Source: an uncultured Eubacteriales bacterium
GTDB taxonomy: Bacteria > Bacillota > Clostridia > Christensenellales > Borkfalkiaceae
DNA length: 64,000 nucleotides
Reading direction: 5' to 3'
Assembly: GCA_949288785.1 (NCBI GenBank)
Contig: CASELQ010000003.1
Location: 1-64,000, forward strand
Shown piece by piece: positions 18,655 to 27,350 of the stretch. The number at the start of each line of letters is the position of its first letter. Position 1 is the stretch's first letter. The translations under genes were made by a program, and so were the position numbers. Below the pieces are notes generated by a model that ran no database searches, had not been told where the DNA came from, and saw only the letters and a program-made list of their open reading frames with translations.

Positions 18655-20160
18655 ATGGCAACTAAAATGGAAAAGCCCAAGGCAAAAAAATTACCGGTAG
18701 TCAAAAAGACGGAAAAACTGCCCGAAATAAAGATAACCGAAAAGAAAAAGATAGTATTTTTCGGGTCGGAGGCGGCTCCTTTTATAGCCACGGGCGGGCT
18801 TGCGGACGTGCTGGGTTCTCTGCCGAAAGCGCTTGCCAAAAATAAGGATAACGACGTATCCGTAATTTTGCCCTTATACGGAAACATAAGCCTTGAATAC
18901 AAATCGCAGTTTAAGTTTTTGACAAACTACAACGTAAGCGTGGGCTGGCGCTGGCAGTATTGCGGGGTATTCTTTTTCGAGTACGAGGGCGTTAAGTTTT
19001 ATTTCATAGATAACGAATATTATTTCCGCAGGGAGGGCAATATTTACGGCTTTTACGACGACGGGGAGAGGTTTGCGTTTTTCTCCCGCGCCGCGTTGGA
19101 CGCACTTTCCAGGTTGGATATATACCCGGATATTCTGCACTGTAACGACTGGCAGACCGCCGCTTCGATAGTCTACCTTAAAGGCATGTATTATCGGGAT
19201 GAAAAATACCGCAGGATAAAGACGGTTTTCACCATTCACAACATAGAATATCAGGGCGTTTTCGGGATGGACACGTATGAATCGCTTTTCGGGTTCCCGG
19301 AGTCTATAAAGCAGTTTGTGGAATTCGGCGGGAACGTAAACCTCGTGAAAGCGGCAATAGAGATGACCGATATAGTAAGTACCGTAAGTCCCACTTACGC
19401 CGAAGAATTAAAGTCTCCTTACTATGCCTGCGGATTGGAAAACATCATAAACAGGAACGCGCACAAACTGCACGGAATCTTAAACGGCATAGATACCGAG
19501 GTTTATAACCCCGCGACCGACAAATATATTTTCAAAAACTATTCGGTAAAAGATTTGTCCGGAAAGGCGGTCTGTAAGGCGGAACTACAAAAACTGCTGG
19601 GGCTGCCCATGCGGGCGGACGTGCCCGTGATTGCGGTCATATCCCGGCTGGTGCAGCATAAGGGGCTGGACCTTATAAAGAGTTCCATTGAAAGCCTGTT
19701 GTCTTCAGACGTGCAGCTGGTTATACTCGGCAAGGGCGAAATATCTTATGAAAACTTCTTTATAAACGTGGCGCGTTCGTACAGCGGTAAATGCGCCGCC
19801 GTTATAGCCTATAATCAGGACCTTTCCCGCAAGATATATTCGGGGGCGGATATATTTTTAATGCCATCCAGATCGGAGCCGTGCGGGCTTTCGCAGATGA
19901 TAGCTTCGCGTTACGGCACCGTGCCCGTGGTTAGGGAGACGGGCGGCCTTAACGACAGTATAAAGGCGTATACCGGCGACGGCGGTAACGGCTTTACTTT
20001 CAGAGACTATAACGCGCACGATATGCTTTACGTCATAAACGAAGCGGTAAGGACTTTCCGCGACCCGGCAAAATGGCAGGACGTGAGAGCTCGCGCGATG
20101 AACACAGATTTTTCATGGAAGGCTTCGGCGGAAAAATATATGCAGATTTACGCCGAATAG
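18655..20160 (+). CDS. glgA: Glycogen synthase (GT5) with Lys-rich N-terminal extension
   Basis: Transfers glucose from ADP-glucose to the growing alpha-1,4-glucan. The GT5 core starts near residue 32 (KIVFFGSEAAPF), preceded by a 31-residue Lys/Pro-rich leader (KKLPVVKK, KLPEIK motifs) absent from standard GlgA. The nucleotide loop reads ATGGLADV (45-52) instead of the KTGGLADV of Escherichia coli, so the phosphate-contacting Lys is replaced by Ala. The C-terminal GT-B domain is intact, with PSRSEPCGLSQM as the donor-site motif. AAGGAG precedes the ATG; 11 bases separate it from glgD. Confidence 0.95.
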   Translation: MATKMEKPKAKKLPVVKKTEKLPEIKITEKKKIVFFGSEAAPFIATGGLADVLGSLPKALAKNKDNDVSVILPLYGNISLEYKSQFKFLTNYNVSVGWRWQYCGVFFFEYEGVKFYFIDNEYYFRREGNIYGFYDDGERFAFFSRAALDALSRLDIYPDILHCNDWQTAASIVYLKGMYYRDEKYRRIKTVFTIHNIEYQGVFGMDTYESLFGFPESIKQFVEFGGNVNLVKAAIEMTDIVSTVSPTYAEELKSPYYACGLENIINRNAHKLHGILNGIDTEVYNPATDKYIFKNYSVKDLSGKAVCKAELQKLLGLPMRADVPVIAVISRLVQHKGLDLIKSSIESLLSSDVQLVILGKGEISYENFFINVARSYSGKCAAVIAYNQDLSRKIYSGADIFLMPSRSEPCGLSQMIASRYGTVPVVRETGGLNDSIKAYTGDGGNGFTFRDYNAHDMLYVINEAVRTFRDPAKWQDVRARAMNTDFSWKASAEKYMQIYAE

Positions 20161-20182
20161 ACTTATTTTTACGGAGCGACGT

Positions 20183-22606
20183 ATGGGCAAGATAACAGAA
20201 AAAGAAGCGATTACACTTATAAGGAGCAAACTGTCCAAATACTTTGCCATCTCCCCGAAGGAGGCGAGCAAGGAGCAGATATACAAGGCAGTTGCCATGT
20301 GCGTAAAAGATATGCTTTTGGAAAAGCGCTCCGCCTTTAACAGAAAATACAGAGCGGAGGGCGGCAAAAGAGTATATTATCTGTGCATGGAATTTTTGCT
20401 CGGGCAGTCATTGAAAAACAACACATATAACCTCAATATACAATCGGCATTCGACGGGGCGCTGAAAAAAGAGTTCGGCACCTCGCTCGAAGAACTGTAC
20501 GATATAGAGCCGGATGCGGGGCTCGGTAACGGCGGTTTGGGGCGGCTTGCCGCCTGTTTTATGGACGCGCTTGCCACGCAGAATTATCCCGCCATGGGAT
20601 ATTCCATAAGATACGAATACGGGCTTTTCAAACAAAAGATAGTAGACGGCTGGCAGACCGAACTTCCCGATATCTGGCTGCCCGGCGGGGAAGTATGGCT
20701 TACTCAGCGCCTGGATAAGACATTTAAGGTAAAGTTTGACGGGTATATAAAAGAGCATTGGACGGAAGAAGGGCTTAAAATAGAGCATGCAGACGCAAAG
20801 GAAGTGGAGGCCGTTGCCTATGACATGATGATCTCCGGCAAGGACGGTGAAGCCGTTTCCATTTTGCGCTTGTGGAAGACCCAGAATATAAACAATTTCG
20901 ATATGAAGACCTTTTCCCAGGGCGATTATATGCGGTGCATGCAGGAAGACGGGGAGGCAGAACTCATCTCCAAGGTGCTTTATCCTGACGATAATCATTA
21001 CGAAGGCAAGACGTTAAGGTTAAAACAGCAGTATCTTTTGGTTTCCGCGGCGTTGCAGGACATAACCGGGGATCACAAGAGAAGGTACGGCTCGCTCGAT
21101 ACGTTGCCAGACAGGGCTGCCATTCATATCAACGATACCCATCCCGCGCTGTGCATACCCGAACTTATGCGCATACTTATGGATGAAAACGGCTATTCAT
21201 GGGAAAAGGCATGGGATATAGTTACGAGAACGGTAGCCTACACCAACCACACCGTAATGAGCGAGGCGCTTGAAAAGTGGGGCGAAGACCTGGTTGCAAG
21301 GATGCTGCCCAGGATTTATTCCATATTAAAGGAGATAAACCAGAGGTTCTGTGCCGAAATGTGGAACAGATTCCCCGGGGACTGGGATAAAATTGACAGG
21401 ATGAGCATCTTTTCCCACAGTCAGATAAAAATGGCAAACCTCAGCGTTATAGCCTCGCACACCGTGAACGGCGTTTCGGCGCTGCACAGTGAGATAATAA
21501 AAAAGAGTATATTTAAAGATTTTTACGACGTATATCCCGAAAAGTTCACAAACGTAACCAACGGGATAGCCCACCGCAGGTGGCTGTGCCAGTCCAACCC
21601 CGAACTTTCTTCGCTCATATCGGAATGTATAGGAGACGGATTTGTGCTTGACGCCGCAAAACTTTCCGACTTTAAAAAGTTTTCGGAAGACGAAAGCGTG
21701 TTATTAAAGCTTAACCAAATAAAGCGGATAAAAAAAGCACAGTTTGCCGACTATGCTTTTAAAACGCAGGGCGTAAAAGCCGACCCGGATTCGGTGTTCG
21801 ACGTGCAGGCAAAGCGTATGCACGAATATAAAAGGCAGTTACTGAACGCGCTGTATATCATCTCTCTGCTTAACGATTTGCGGGACGATCCTAATAAAGA
21901 AGTGCTCCCCAAGACCTTTATTTTCGGCGCAAAAGCGGCGCCCGGCTATTATTTTGCAAAAAAGATAATAAACCTCATATGGTGTTTAAGCGAAGAGATA
22001 AGAAAGGACAAATCTTTAAGCGGCAAGCTTAACGTAATATATATGCAAGATTACCGCGTTTCCATGGCGGAAAAAATGATGCCCGCAACCGAGATAAGCG
22101 AGCAGATATCCCAGGCGGGGAAAGAGGCGAGCGGCACCGGCAACATGAAGTTCATGATAAACGGCGCCCTTACCATAGGCACGCTGGACGGGGCGAACGT
22201 GGAAATGAAAGAGGCATGCGGGGAAGATAATATTTTCATATTCGGGCTTACCGCGGCAGAAGTGGAAAACCTTTGGAAAAAGGGCTATAACTCCACTCAG
22301 TTTTACGTCAACAACCCCAAGCTCGAGCGGGTAATAGAGACCCTTAATAAAGGGCTTAACGGGCAGAGTTTTTCCGATATATCGGCGTATCTGCTCACGG
22401 GCAGCCCGGTGGCGGATCCCTATATGTGCCTTGCCGATTTCGAGGCGTTCTGCGCCGTTCACGCGCGGGCGGACGCCGCGTATAGAGATAAAACGGGTTG
22501 GGCAAAAAAGAGCCTTTACAATATAGCTTCTTCGGGCATCTTTGCCGCCGACAGGAGCATAAAGGAATATGCCGAAAGAATTTGGCATTTAAAGCGCATT
22601 GACTGA
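20183..22606 (+). CDS. glgP: Glycogen/alpha-glucan phosphorylase
   Basis: Releases glucose-1-phosphate from non-reducing ends of glycogen. The 807-residue protein is a GT35 enzyme: LCMEFLLGQSLKNN and GLGNGGLGRLAACFMDA near the N-terminus, and EASGTGNMKFMINGALTIGTLDGANVEM near the C-terminus, where the Lys in GNMKF binds pyridoxal phosphate. A GGAG is located upstream of the ATG. Being in the same operon as the synthesis genes, it makes the operon a full storage-and-release unit. The stop overlaps the next start by one base (TGATG). Confidence 0.96.
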   Translation: MGKITEKEAITLIRSKLSKYFAISPKEASKEQIYKAVAMCVKDMLLEKRSAFNRKYRAEGGKRVYYLCMEFLLGQSLKNNTYNLNIQSAFDGALKKEFGTSLEELYDIEPDAGLGNGGLGRLAACFMDALATQNYPAMGYSIRYEYGLFKQKIVDGWQTELPDIWLPGGEVWLTQRLDKTFKVKFDGYIKEHWTEEGLKIEHADAKEVEAVAYDMMISGKDGEAVSILRLWKTQNINNFDMKTFSQGDYMRCMQEDGEAELISKVLYPDDNHYEGKTLRLKQQYLLVSAALQDITGDHKRRYGSLDTLPDRAAIHINDTHPALCIPELMRILMDENGYSWEKAWDIVTRTVAYTNHTVMSEALEKWGEDLVARMLPRIYSILKEINQRFCAEMWNRFPGDWDKIDRMSIFSHSQIKMANLSVIASHTVNGVSALHSEIIKKSIFKDFYDVYPEKFTNVTNGIAHRRWLCQSNPELSSLISECIGDGFVLDAAKLSDFKKFSEDESVLLKLNQIKRIKKAQFADYAFKTQGVKADPDSVFDVQAKRMHEYKRQLLNALYIISLLNDLRDDPNKEVLPKTFIFGAKAAPGYYFAKKIINLIWCLSEEIRKDKSLSGKLNVIYMQDYRVSMAEKMMPATEISEQISQAGKEASGTGNMKFMINGALTIGTLDGANVEMKEACGEDNIFIFGLTAAEVENLWKKGYNSTQFYVNNPKLERVIETLNKGLNGQSFSDISAYLLTGSPVADPYMCLADFEAFCAVHARADAAYRDKTGWAKKSLYNIASSGIFAADRSIKEYAERIWHLKRID

Positions 22607-24408
22607 TGAAGATATTTGACCCCCTTGATAAATTTTTCAAAAGCGTTACCGGCGCAGTACGTGCCGGCAGCGAGACGGTTTTCAGGGTAAGGGGCGCCTT
22701 TTCAAACGCCGCACTTTTATTAGAAAGAGATAACGAAGCCGCGGCGGTTTATCCCATGCGCAGAGCGGGGGACGACATTTTAGAATTAACGCTCACTCTC
22801 GGCGAAGGATTGTATTTTTATTGTTTCGATATCGGGAACGGGCTGTTTATATCCCGCGGCAAAGGGCTTGCCGCCGTTATATCCGATGATCCCGTAAAAT
22901 TCCAACTGACAGTATATTCGGCAGATTATACCGTGCCCGAATGGATAAAGGGCGGTATAATTTATCAGATTTTTCCGGACAGGTTCAGCCGTTCGGAAAA
23001 CGATAAGGCCTTGCCCGCAGGCAAAGTCTTTCACAAAGATACCGCAGACGATCCCGTTTTTTTGCCGGACAGTGCGGGAAGGGTTTTAAATAACGACTTT
23101 TTCGGCGGAGATTTCAAGGGGATAATATTAAAACTCGATTATCTTGCCACGCTCGGCGTAACCGCAATCTACCTTAACCCCGTATTTTCGGCATACTCAA
23201 ATCACAGGTACGACACTGCCGACTATATGAGTTTCGATCCCGTGCTGGGCAGCGAGAAGGACTTTCGGGACCTTATAAAATCAGCCGAAGAAAGGGGCAT
23301 AAAAATAATTTTAGACGGGGTGTTCAATCACACCGGGGATGACAGCATCTATTTTGATAAATACGGGCATTACGGCGGCAAAGGCGCGTATTCCGACAAA
23401 AACTCCAGATATATAAACTGGTATGAATTCATAGATTATCCCACAGTCTATCGCTCCTGGTGGGGCATATCCACTCTGCCTTCAACAAATAAAAGCTACA
23501 GCGGTTTTACGGAGTTTATCGCCGGGGAAAACGGGGTGCTCGAACGTTATACAAAGATGGGGATAGGCGGCTGGCGGCTGGACGTGGCGGATGAGCTGCC
23601 ATCTTCGTTCGTCAAGGATATAAGAAGGGCGGTAAAGTCCGCCGATCCTGCCGCAGTTATAATAGGCGAGGTGTGGGAGGACGCAACCAATAAGATCTCG
23701 TACGGCACAAGAAGAGAATATTTTTTAGGTAAAGAGCTTGATTCGGTAATGAATTATCCCCTTAAAAACGCAGTGATAGATTTCGTGAAATACGGCAGCG
23801 CGGAAAATCTCGGGGATCTTATAAAAGAGCAAATCGATCACTATCCCGCGTGTTCTTTGGACTGTATGATGAATATTCTCGGCACACACGATACTGCAAG
23901 GCTGCTTTCCGCCGTAGGAGATTACGCCCCCGCCGGAAAGAGCAAAAGCGAACTCTCAAAGGTTTTTTATACGGGAGAGGAAAGGCGTAAAGCGGTAAAC
24001 AGACTTAAAGCGGCAGCGCTCATTCAATATACTTTGAAAGGCGTGCCTTGCGTATATTACGGAGACGAGGCGGGAATGCAGGGCTTTTCGGACCCTCTCA
24101 ACAGACGTTTTTTCCCGTGGAAGGATATAGACGGGGAGATCTTTGACTGGTATAAAAAACTCGGAGAAATAAGAAGGCGTTACGGCGTTTTCGCTTTTGG
24201 AGATTGTAAAGTGCTTTATGCCAAAAACGGAATGATTGTATATAAGCGCTTTAACGAAGAGAGCGAGGTGCTTATTGCGGTGAACGTATCCGAAAAGGAA
24301 GTAAAACTTGAATTTAAAGGGCGGTTAAAAGAACTGCTTACGGGTGAAATTTTCCATGATTTTGTCAGTATGGGAAAGTTTTGTATGGGAATTTACGTTG
24401 CGGAATAA
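22606..24408 (+). CDS. GH13 alpha-glycosidase, neopullulanase/cyclomaltodextrinase-like
   Basis: Cytoplasmic alpha-glucan hydrolase; no signal peptide is visible. An N-terminal beta domain (about 1-110) precedes the barrel: GIIYQIFPDRF (118-128), DGVFNHTG (237-244), nucleophile Asp326 in GGWRLDVADE, acid Glu355 in IIGEVWED, and GTHDTARL with the third carboxylate. The 600-residue length and N-domain fit the GH13_20-type neopullulanase group, which cuts maltodextrins and some alpha-1,6 bonds. No glgX or pullulanase is present, so it may complete breakdown of the limit dextrin left by GlgP. Translation is coupled to glgP through TGATG. Confidence 0.88.
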   Translation: MKIFDPLDKFFKSVTGAVRAGSETVFRVRGAFSNAALLLERDNEAAAVYPMRRAGDDILELTLTLGEGLYFYCFDIGNGLFISRGKGLAAVISDDPVKFQLTVYSADYTVPEWIKGGIIYQIFPDRFSRSENDKALPAGKVFHKDTADDPVFLPDSAGRVLNNDFFGGDFKGIILKLDYLATLGVTAIYLNPVFSAYSNHRYDTADYMSFDPVLGSEKDFRDLIKSAEERGIKIILDGVFNHTGDDSIYFDKYGHYGGKGAYSDKNSRYINWYEFIDYPTVYRSWWGISTLPSTNKSYSGFTEFIAGENGVLERYTKMGIGGWRLDVADELPSSFVKDIRRAVKSADPAAVIIGEVWEDATNKISYGTRREYFLGKELDSVMNYPLKNAVIDFVKYGSAENLGDLIKEQIDHYPACSLDCMMNILGTHDTARLLSAVGDYAPAGKSKSELSKVFYTGEERRKAVNRLKAAALIQYTLKGVPCVYYGDEAGMQGFSDPLNRRFFPWKDIDGEIFDWYKKLGEIRRRYGVFAFGDCKVLYAKNGMIVYKRFNEESEVLIAVNVSEKEVKLEFKGRLKELLTGEIFHDFVSMGKFCMGIYVAE

Positions 24409-24426
24409 TGTTTGTACGGGTTTTGC

Positions 24427-24455
24427 TTGCAAAATTAAAAAAAATATTATAAAAT
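24427..24455 (+). promoter_or_regulatory. Sigma-A-type promoter of acpP
   Basis: TTGCAA (24427-24432), 17-base spacer, TAAAAT (24450-24455), about 29 bases before the start codon. Confidence 0.55.
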
Positions 24456-24483
24456 ATAACTAATAAAAATCCGGAGGAGAATT

Positions 24484-24714
24484 ATGGTATCGGCAGAAAC
24501 GATAAAAGAACTTATTGCAAAACAGCTGAACAAGCCGGTTGCGGAAGTAACCGAAGATAAAGAAGTTGTAAAAGACCTCGGGGCAGATTCGCTCGACGTT
24601 ATGGAAATGCTCATGAGCCTTGAAGAGGAATACAATATCACCGTTGCGGAAGACGACGCCGTTAATATAAAGACGGTGGGAGATATTATAAATCTTATAA
24701 ATTCCGCAAAATAA
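24484..24714 (+). CDS. acpP: Acyl carrier protein
   Basis: Small acidic carrier that holds growing acyl chains on a phosphopantetheine arm during fatty-acid synthesis. The 76 residues have the four-helix ACP pattern with the modification site Ser in GADSLDVMEM (about residue 38) and a high Asp/Glu content. GGAGG precedes the ATG. The gene has its own promoter and terminator and stands alone, not within a fab cluster, so a role outside bulk fatty-acid synthesis cannot be excluded. Confidence 0.93.
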   Translation: MVSAETIKELIAKQLNKPVAEVTEDKEVVKDLGADSLDVMEMLMSLEEEYNITVAEDDAVNIKTVGDIINLINSAK

Positions 24715-24742
24715 CTTTTGTCATAAAATTTAATTTGCGTAT

Positions 24743-24776
24743 AAAAAACGGTTATCAGTGCAATAACCGTTTTTTT
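24743..24776 (+). terminator. Intrinsic terminator of acpP
   Basis: AAAAAACGGTTAT pairs with ATAACCGTTTTTT around a seven-base loop and is followed by the T-run, 28 bases after the acpP stop. Confidence 0.88.
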
Positions 24777-24819
24777 GCTTTTAAATACGTTGCCTTTATA
24801 TCCGGCAAATATAATCAGA

Positions 24820-24845
24820 CCCCCGCGGGAAAAATTGCGCGGGGG
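24820..24845 (-). terminator. GC hairpin downstream of the P-type ATPase gene
   Basis: CCCCCGCG (24820-24827) pairs with CGCGGGGG (24838-24845). It lies 34 bases past the 3' end of the minus-strand ATPase gene. It has no good T-run on either strand, so it may work only as a weak terminator or an RNA-end stabiliser. Confidence 0.45.
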
Positions 24846-24878
24846 CTGAAAATTATTTTTGGCAAGTCATTTTTATCT

Positions 24879-27317
24879 TTATGCCGCTTTGGCTTCGTCC
24901 TGTTCTTCCGGCATGGGTTTTCTGCCGATTTTTATGAGCGAACAAAGTTTGCTTAAAAGCAATGAAAACGGGAAGTCTATGACCATGATGCCAAGCACTA
25001 TAAGAATATGTCTGTATCCGCCGTCTGTAAGCGGTAATTGAGATAAGCCCAAAAAACTTAAACCTTTGAATACTATCACGGCAATCACCCCCAAAAGCGC
25101 AACCGCAATAAGAGAAAACAGTACCGTTCTGTAAGTATTGAACGGGCGACATATCATAAAAAGGTTTACCGTACCCGCCAAAGTGAGGGATAATACCGCC
25201 ATGGTGGTGTTAATTTCCTTTGGCGTATCGGTATCGAAAAGGCTTATAAGCCCCACTATACCGACGCTTATCACCATTACCAGCGCACTTGGAATTGACT
25301 TAAACAGCACGTTATTTATGAAAGTGCCTTTAACTCTTGCATCGTTAGGCTGTAAGGACAGGAAGAACGAAGCCGCGCCTATAATAAACAGTTCCAAAAG
25401 GTTCATCTGTTTTAAGGTAAAAGGATAGATTTCCATGCTCGGTATCCACAGTATTATAAAGGAAAGTATCATGGTGAAGAAGGTCTTCATCAGATAGAGC
25501 GAGGCGGAACTCTGAACGTTGTTGATTACCCGCCTTCCTTCGTAAACCACCTTGGGCATGGAGTTGAAATTGTTATCCATAAGCACGAGGTGCGCCACGT
25601 TTCTTGCCGCCTCGCTTCCGCTGGCAACCGTAATTGCGCAGTCGGCTTCTTTGAGGGCGATAATGTCGTTCACGCCGTCTCCCGTCATGGCGGTGGTGTG
25701 CCCGGCGTCCTTCATGGCTTTTACGAGAATGGCTTTCTGTTCGGGGGAAACTCTGCCGAAAACTGTATATTCGTTTGCGGCGGCAGCCACTTCTTCGTCC
25801 GAAAGCCCTTCAAGGCTTATGTATTTATCGGCGTTTTCTATGCCTACGCGGCGCGAAACCTCCGAAACGGTTACGGGGTTGTCGCCCGAAATCACCTTTA
25901 CGGCAACGTCGTTGTCCTTAAACCATTTAACGGTGGAAACAGCCTCTTCTCTGACGTTATCCGAAATTATTATCAGTGAGGCGGGGGTAAAATCGCCCGG
26001 TATTTTTTCGTCCTGTATGTAACCGGCGCTGTGGGCGAGTATAAGCACCCGCATTCCGCTCCGGGAATGCTTTTCTATAAGTTCTTTTACGTCGTTCAGT
26101 TTTTCTTCCGAAAGCACAAATTCGGGCGCGCCCACGGCAAAGGTCCCTTGTCCTTCAAAAGATACGGCGGATAACTTTCTCGCCGAGTTAAAGGGGAGAG
26201 ATGCGCAGGCGGTGTAAAACACCTCTTCGCCGAAGTAATCGCGCAGAGCGTGCGCAGTCTGATTCTCGTCTTTTAAGGTGCCCACAACCGAAGAAACCGC
26301 AGCGTTTATCTCGAACCCGTTTTCTATGGGTAAAACGTCGGTAACGCTCATATTTCCGTCGGTTATGGTGCCGGTTTTGTCAAAACAAATGGTGTCCACG
26401 CGCGCAAGCATTTCCAGGGAATAGAGGTCCTGCACCAGCGTTTTATGGCGGGCAAGTTTTATAATACCTACCGCAAGCGCAAGGCTTGTAAGCAAAAACA
26501 TTCCCGAAGGTATCATGCCTATGACCACGGTAGAGGTCCTTCTTATAGATTCCGCCATATCCACATGCACGAAAAACACGGACTTAATAATGTATGCCGC
26601 CGCCATGGGCACTATTACGAACGCGACCGCCTTTATGAAAAACTTTAATGAACTCATGAGTTCGGAACGGGGCTTTCTGTATTTTTTTGCTTTTGCGGAG
26701 AGTTGTTCGGCGTAATTTTCCTTGCCAACCTTTTCCGCCTGCGCCGCGCAAGATCCCGCCACGACAAAACTGCCCGCAAGCAGGTGATCGCCCGTTTTTT
26801 TTCTCACCGGTTCGGATTCTCCCGTAAGCAGAGATTCGTTCACCTCCACAAGCCCGTTTAAAACCAGGCAATCTGCGGGGATTTGGTTGCCTATGCTTAA
26901 AAGCAAAACGTCGTCAAGCACTATTTTATCGACGGGTACGGCCGTTTCGGCGCCGTTCCTTACCGCTTTAACGTCCTTCCGGGCGATAAGGGATAGCTTT
27001 TCAATACATTTTTTTGCGCGTATTTCCTGTATTATACCTATGCCGAGGTTGGCAAGATACACCAGCACGAAAACAAAATCGAAAAGCCCCGCGCCCACGC
27101 ATAAGAGGGCAATGAATACAATAAGACCCAAGAGATTGAATACCGTGCATATGTTTTCAACAAAAATACTGAAATACGATTTGGAGTATTTTTGTTTTAC
27201 CGCGTTCGTAAGCCCTTGTTCGGTGCGTATCCGCACCTGTTCCGCGGTTAGTCCTTCGGTATAGGACGGGGTGAATCTTTCTGCGGATACAGCCTGTTCA
27301 GTAATTTTATTTCTCAT
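24879..27317 (-). CDS. P-type cation ATPase, CtpE-like
   Basis: ATP-driven ion pump in the cell membrane. The 812 residues show the actuator TGES (165-168), phosphorylation site DKTGT (313-317), hinge TGDGVND and about ten hydrophobic helices. Overall order and the GSFVVAGS block match the mycobacterial CtpE group, linked there to calcium transport. The transmembrane-4 motif, usually PEGL, reads PSGM (270-273), so the acidic ion ligand is missing. GGGAG precedes the ATG. It starts 33 bases after leuS ends on the same strand and is probably cotranscribed. The transported ion is not established. Confidence 0.88.
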   Translation of the reverse strand: MRNKITEQAVSAERFTPSYTEGLTAEQVRIRTEQGLTNAVKQKYSKSYFSIFVENICTVFNLLGLIVFIALLCVGAGLFDFVFVLVYLANLGIGIIQEIRAKKCIEKLSLIARKDVKAVRNGAETAVPVDKIVLDDVLLLSIGNQIPADCLVLNGLVEVNESLLTGESEPVRKKTGDHLLAGSFVVAGSCAAQAEKVGKENYAEQLSAKAKKYRKPRSELMSSLKFFIKAVAFVIVPMAAAYIIKSVFFVHVDMAESIRRTSTVVIGMIPSGMFLLTSLALAVGIIKLARHKTLVQDLYSLEMLARVDTICFDKTGTITDGNMSVTDVLPIENGFEINAAVSSVVGTLKDENQTAHALRDYFGEEVFYTACASLPFNSARKLSAVSFEGQGTFAVGAPEFVLSEEKLNDVKELIEKHSRSGMRVLILAHSAGYIQDEKIPGDFTPASLIIISDNVREEAVSTVKWFKDNDVAVKVISGDNPVTVSEVSRRVGIENADKYISLEGLSDEEVAAAANEYTVFGRVSPEQKAILVKAMKDAGHTTAMTGDGVNDIIALKEADCAITVASGSEAARNVAHLVLMDNNFNSMPKVVYEGRRVINNVQSSASLYLMKTFFTMILSFIILWIPSMEIYPFTLKQMNLLELFIIGAASFFLSLQPNDARVKGTFINNVLFKSIPSALVMVISVGIVGLISLFDTDTPKEINTTMAVLSLTLAGTVNLFMICRPFNTYRTVLFSLIAVALLGVIAVIVFKGLSFLGLSQLPLTDGGYRHILIVLGIMVIDFPFSLLLSKLCSLIKIGRKPMPEEQDEAKAA

Positions 27318-27350
27318 TAAAGCACTCCCTTGCTTTTTTCCCGTGTAAAT

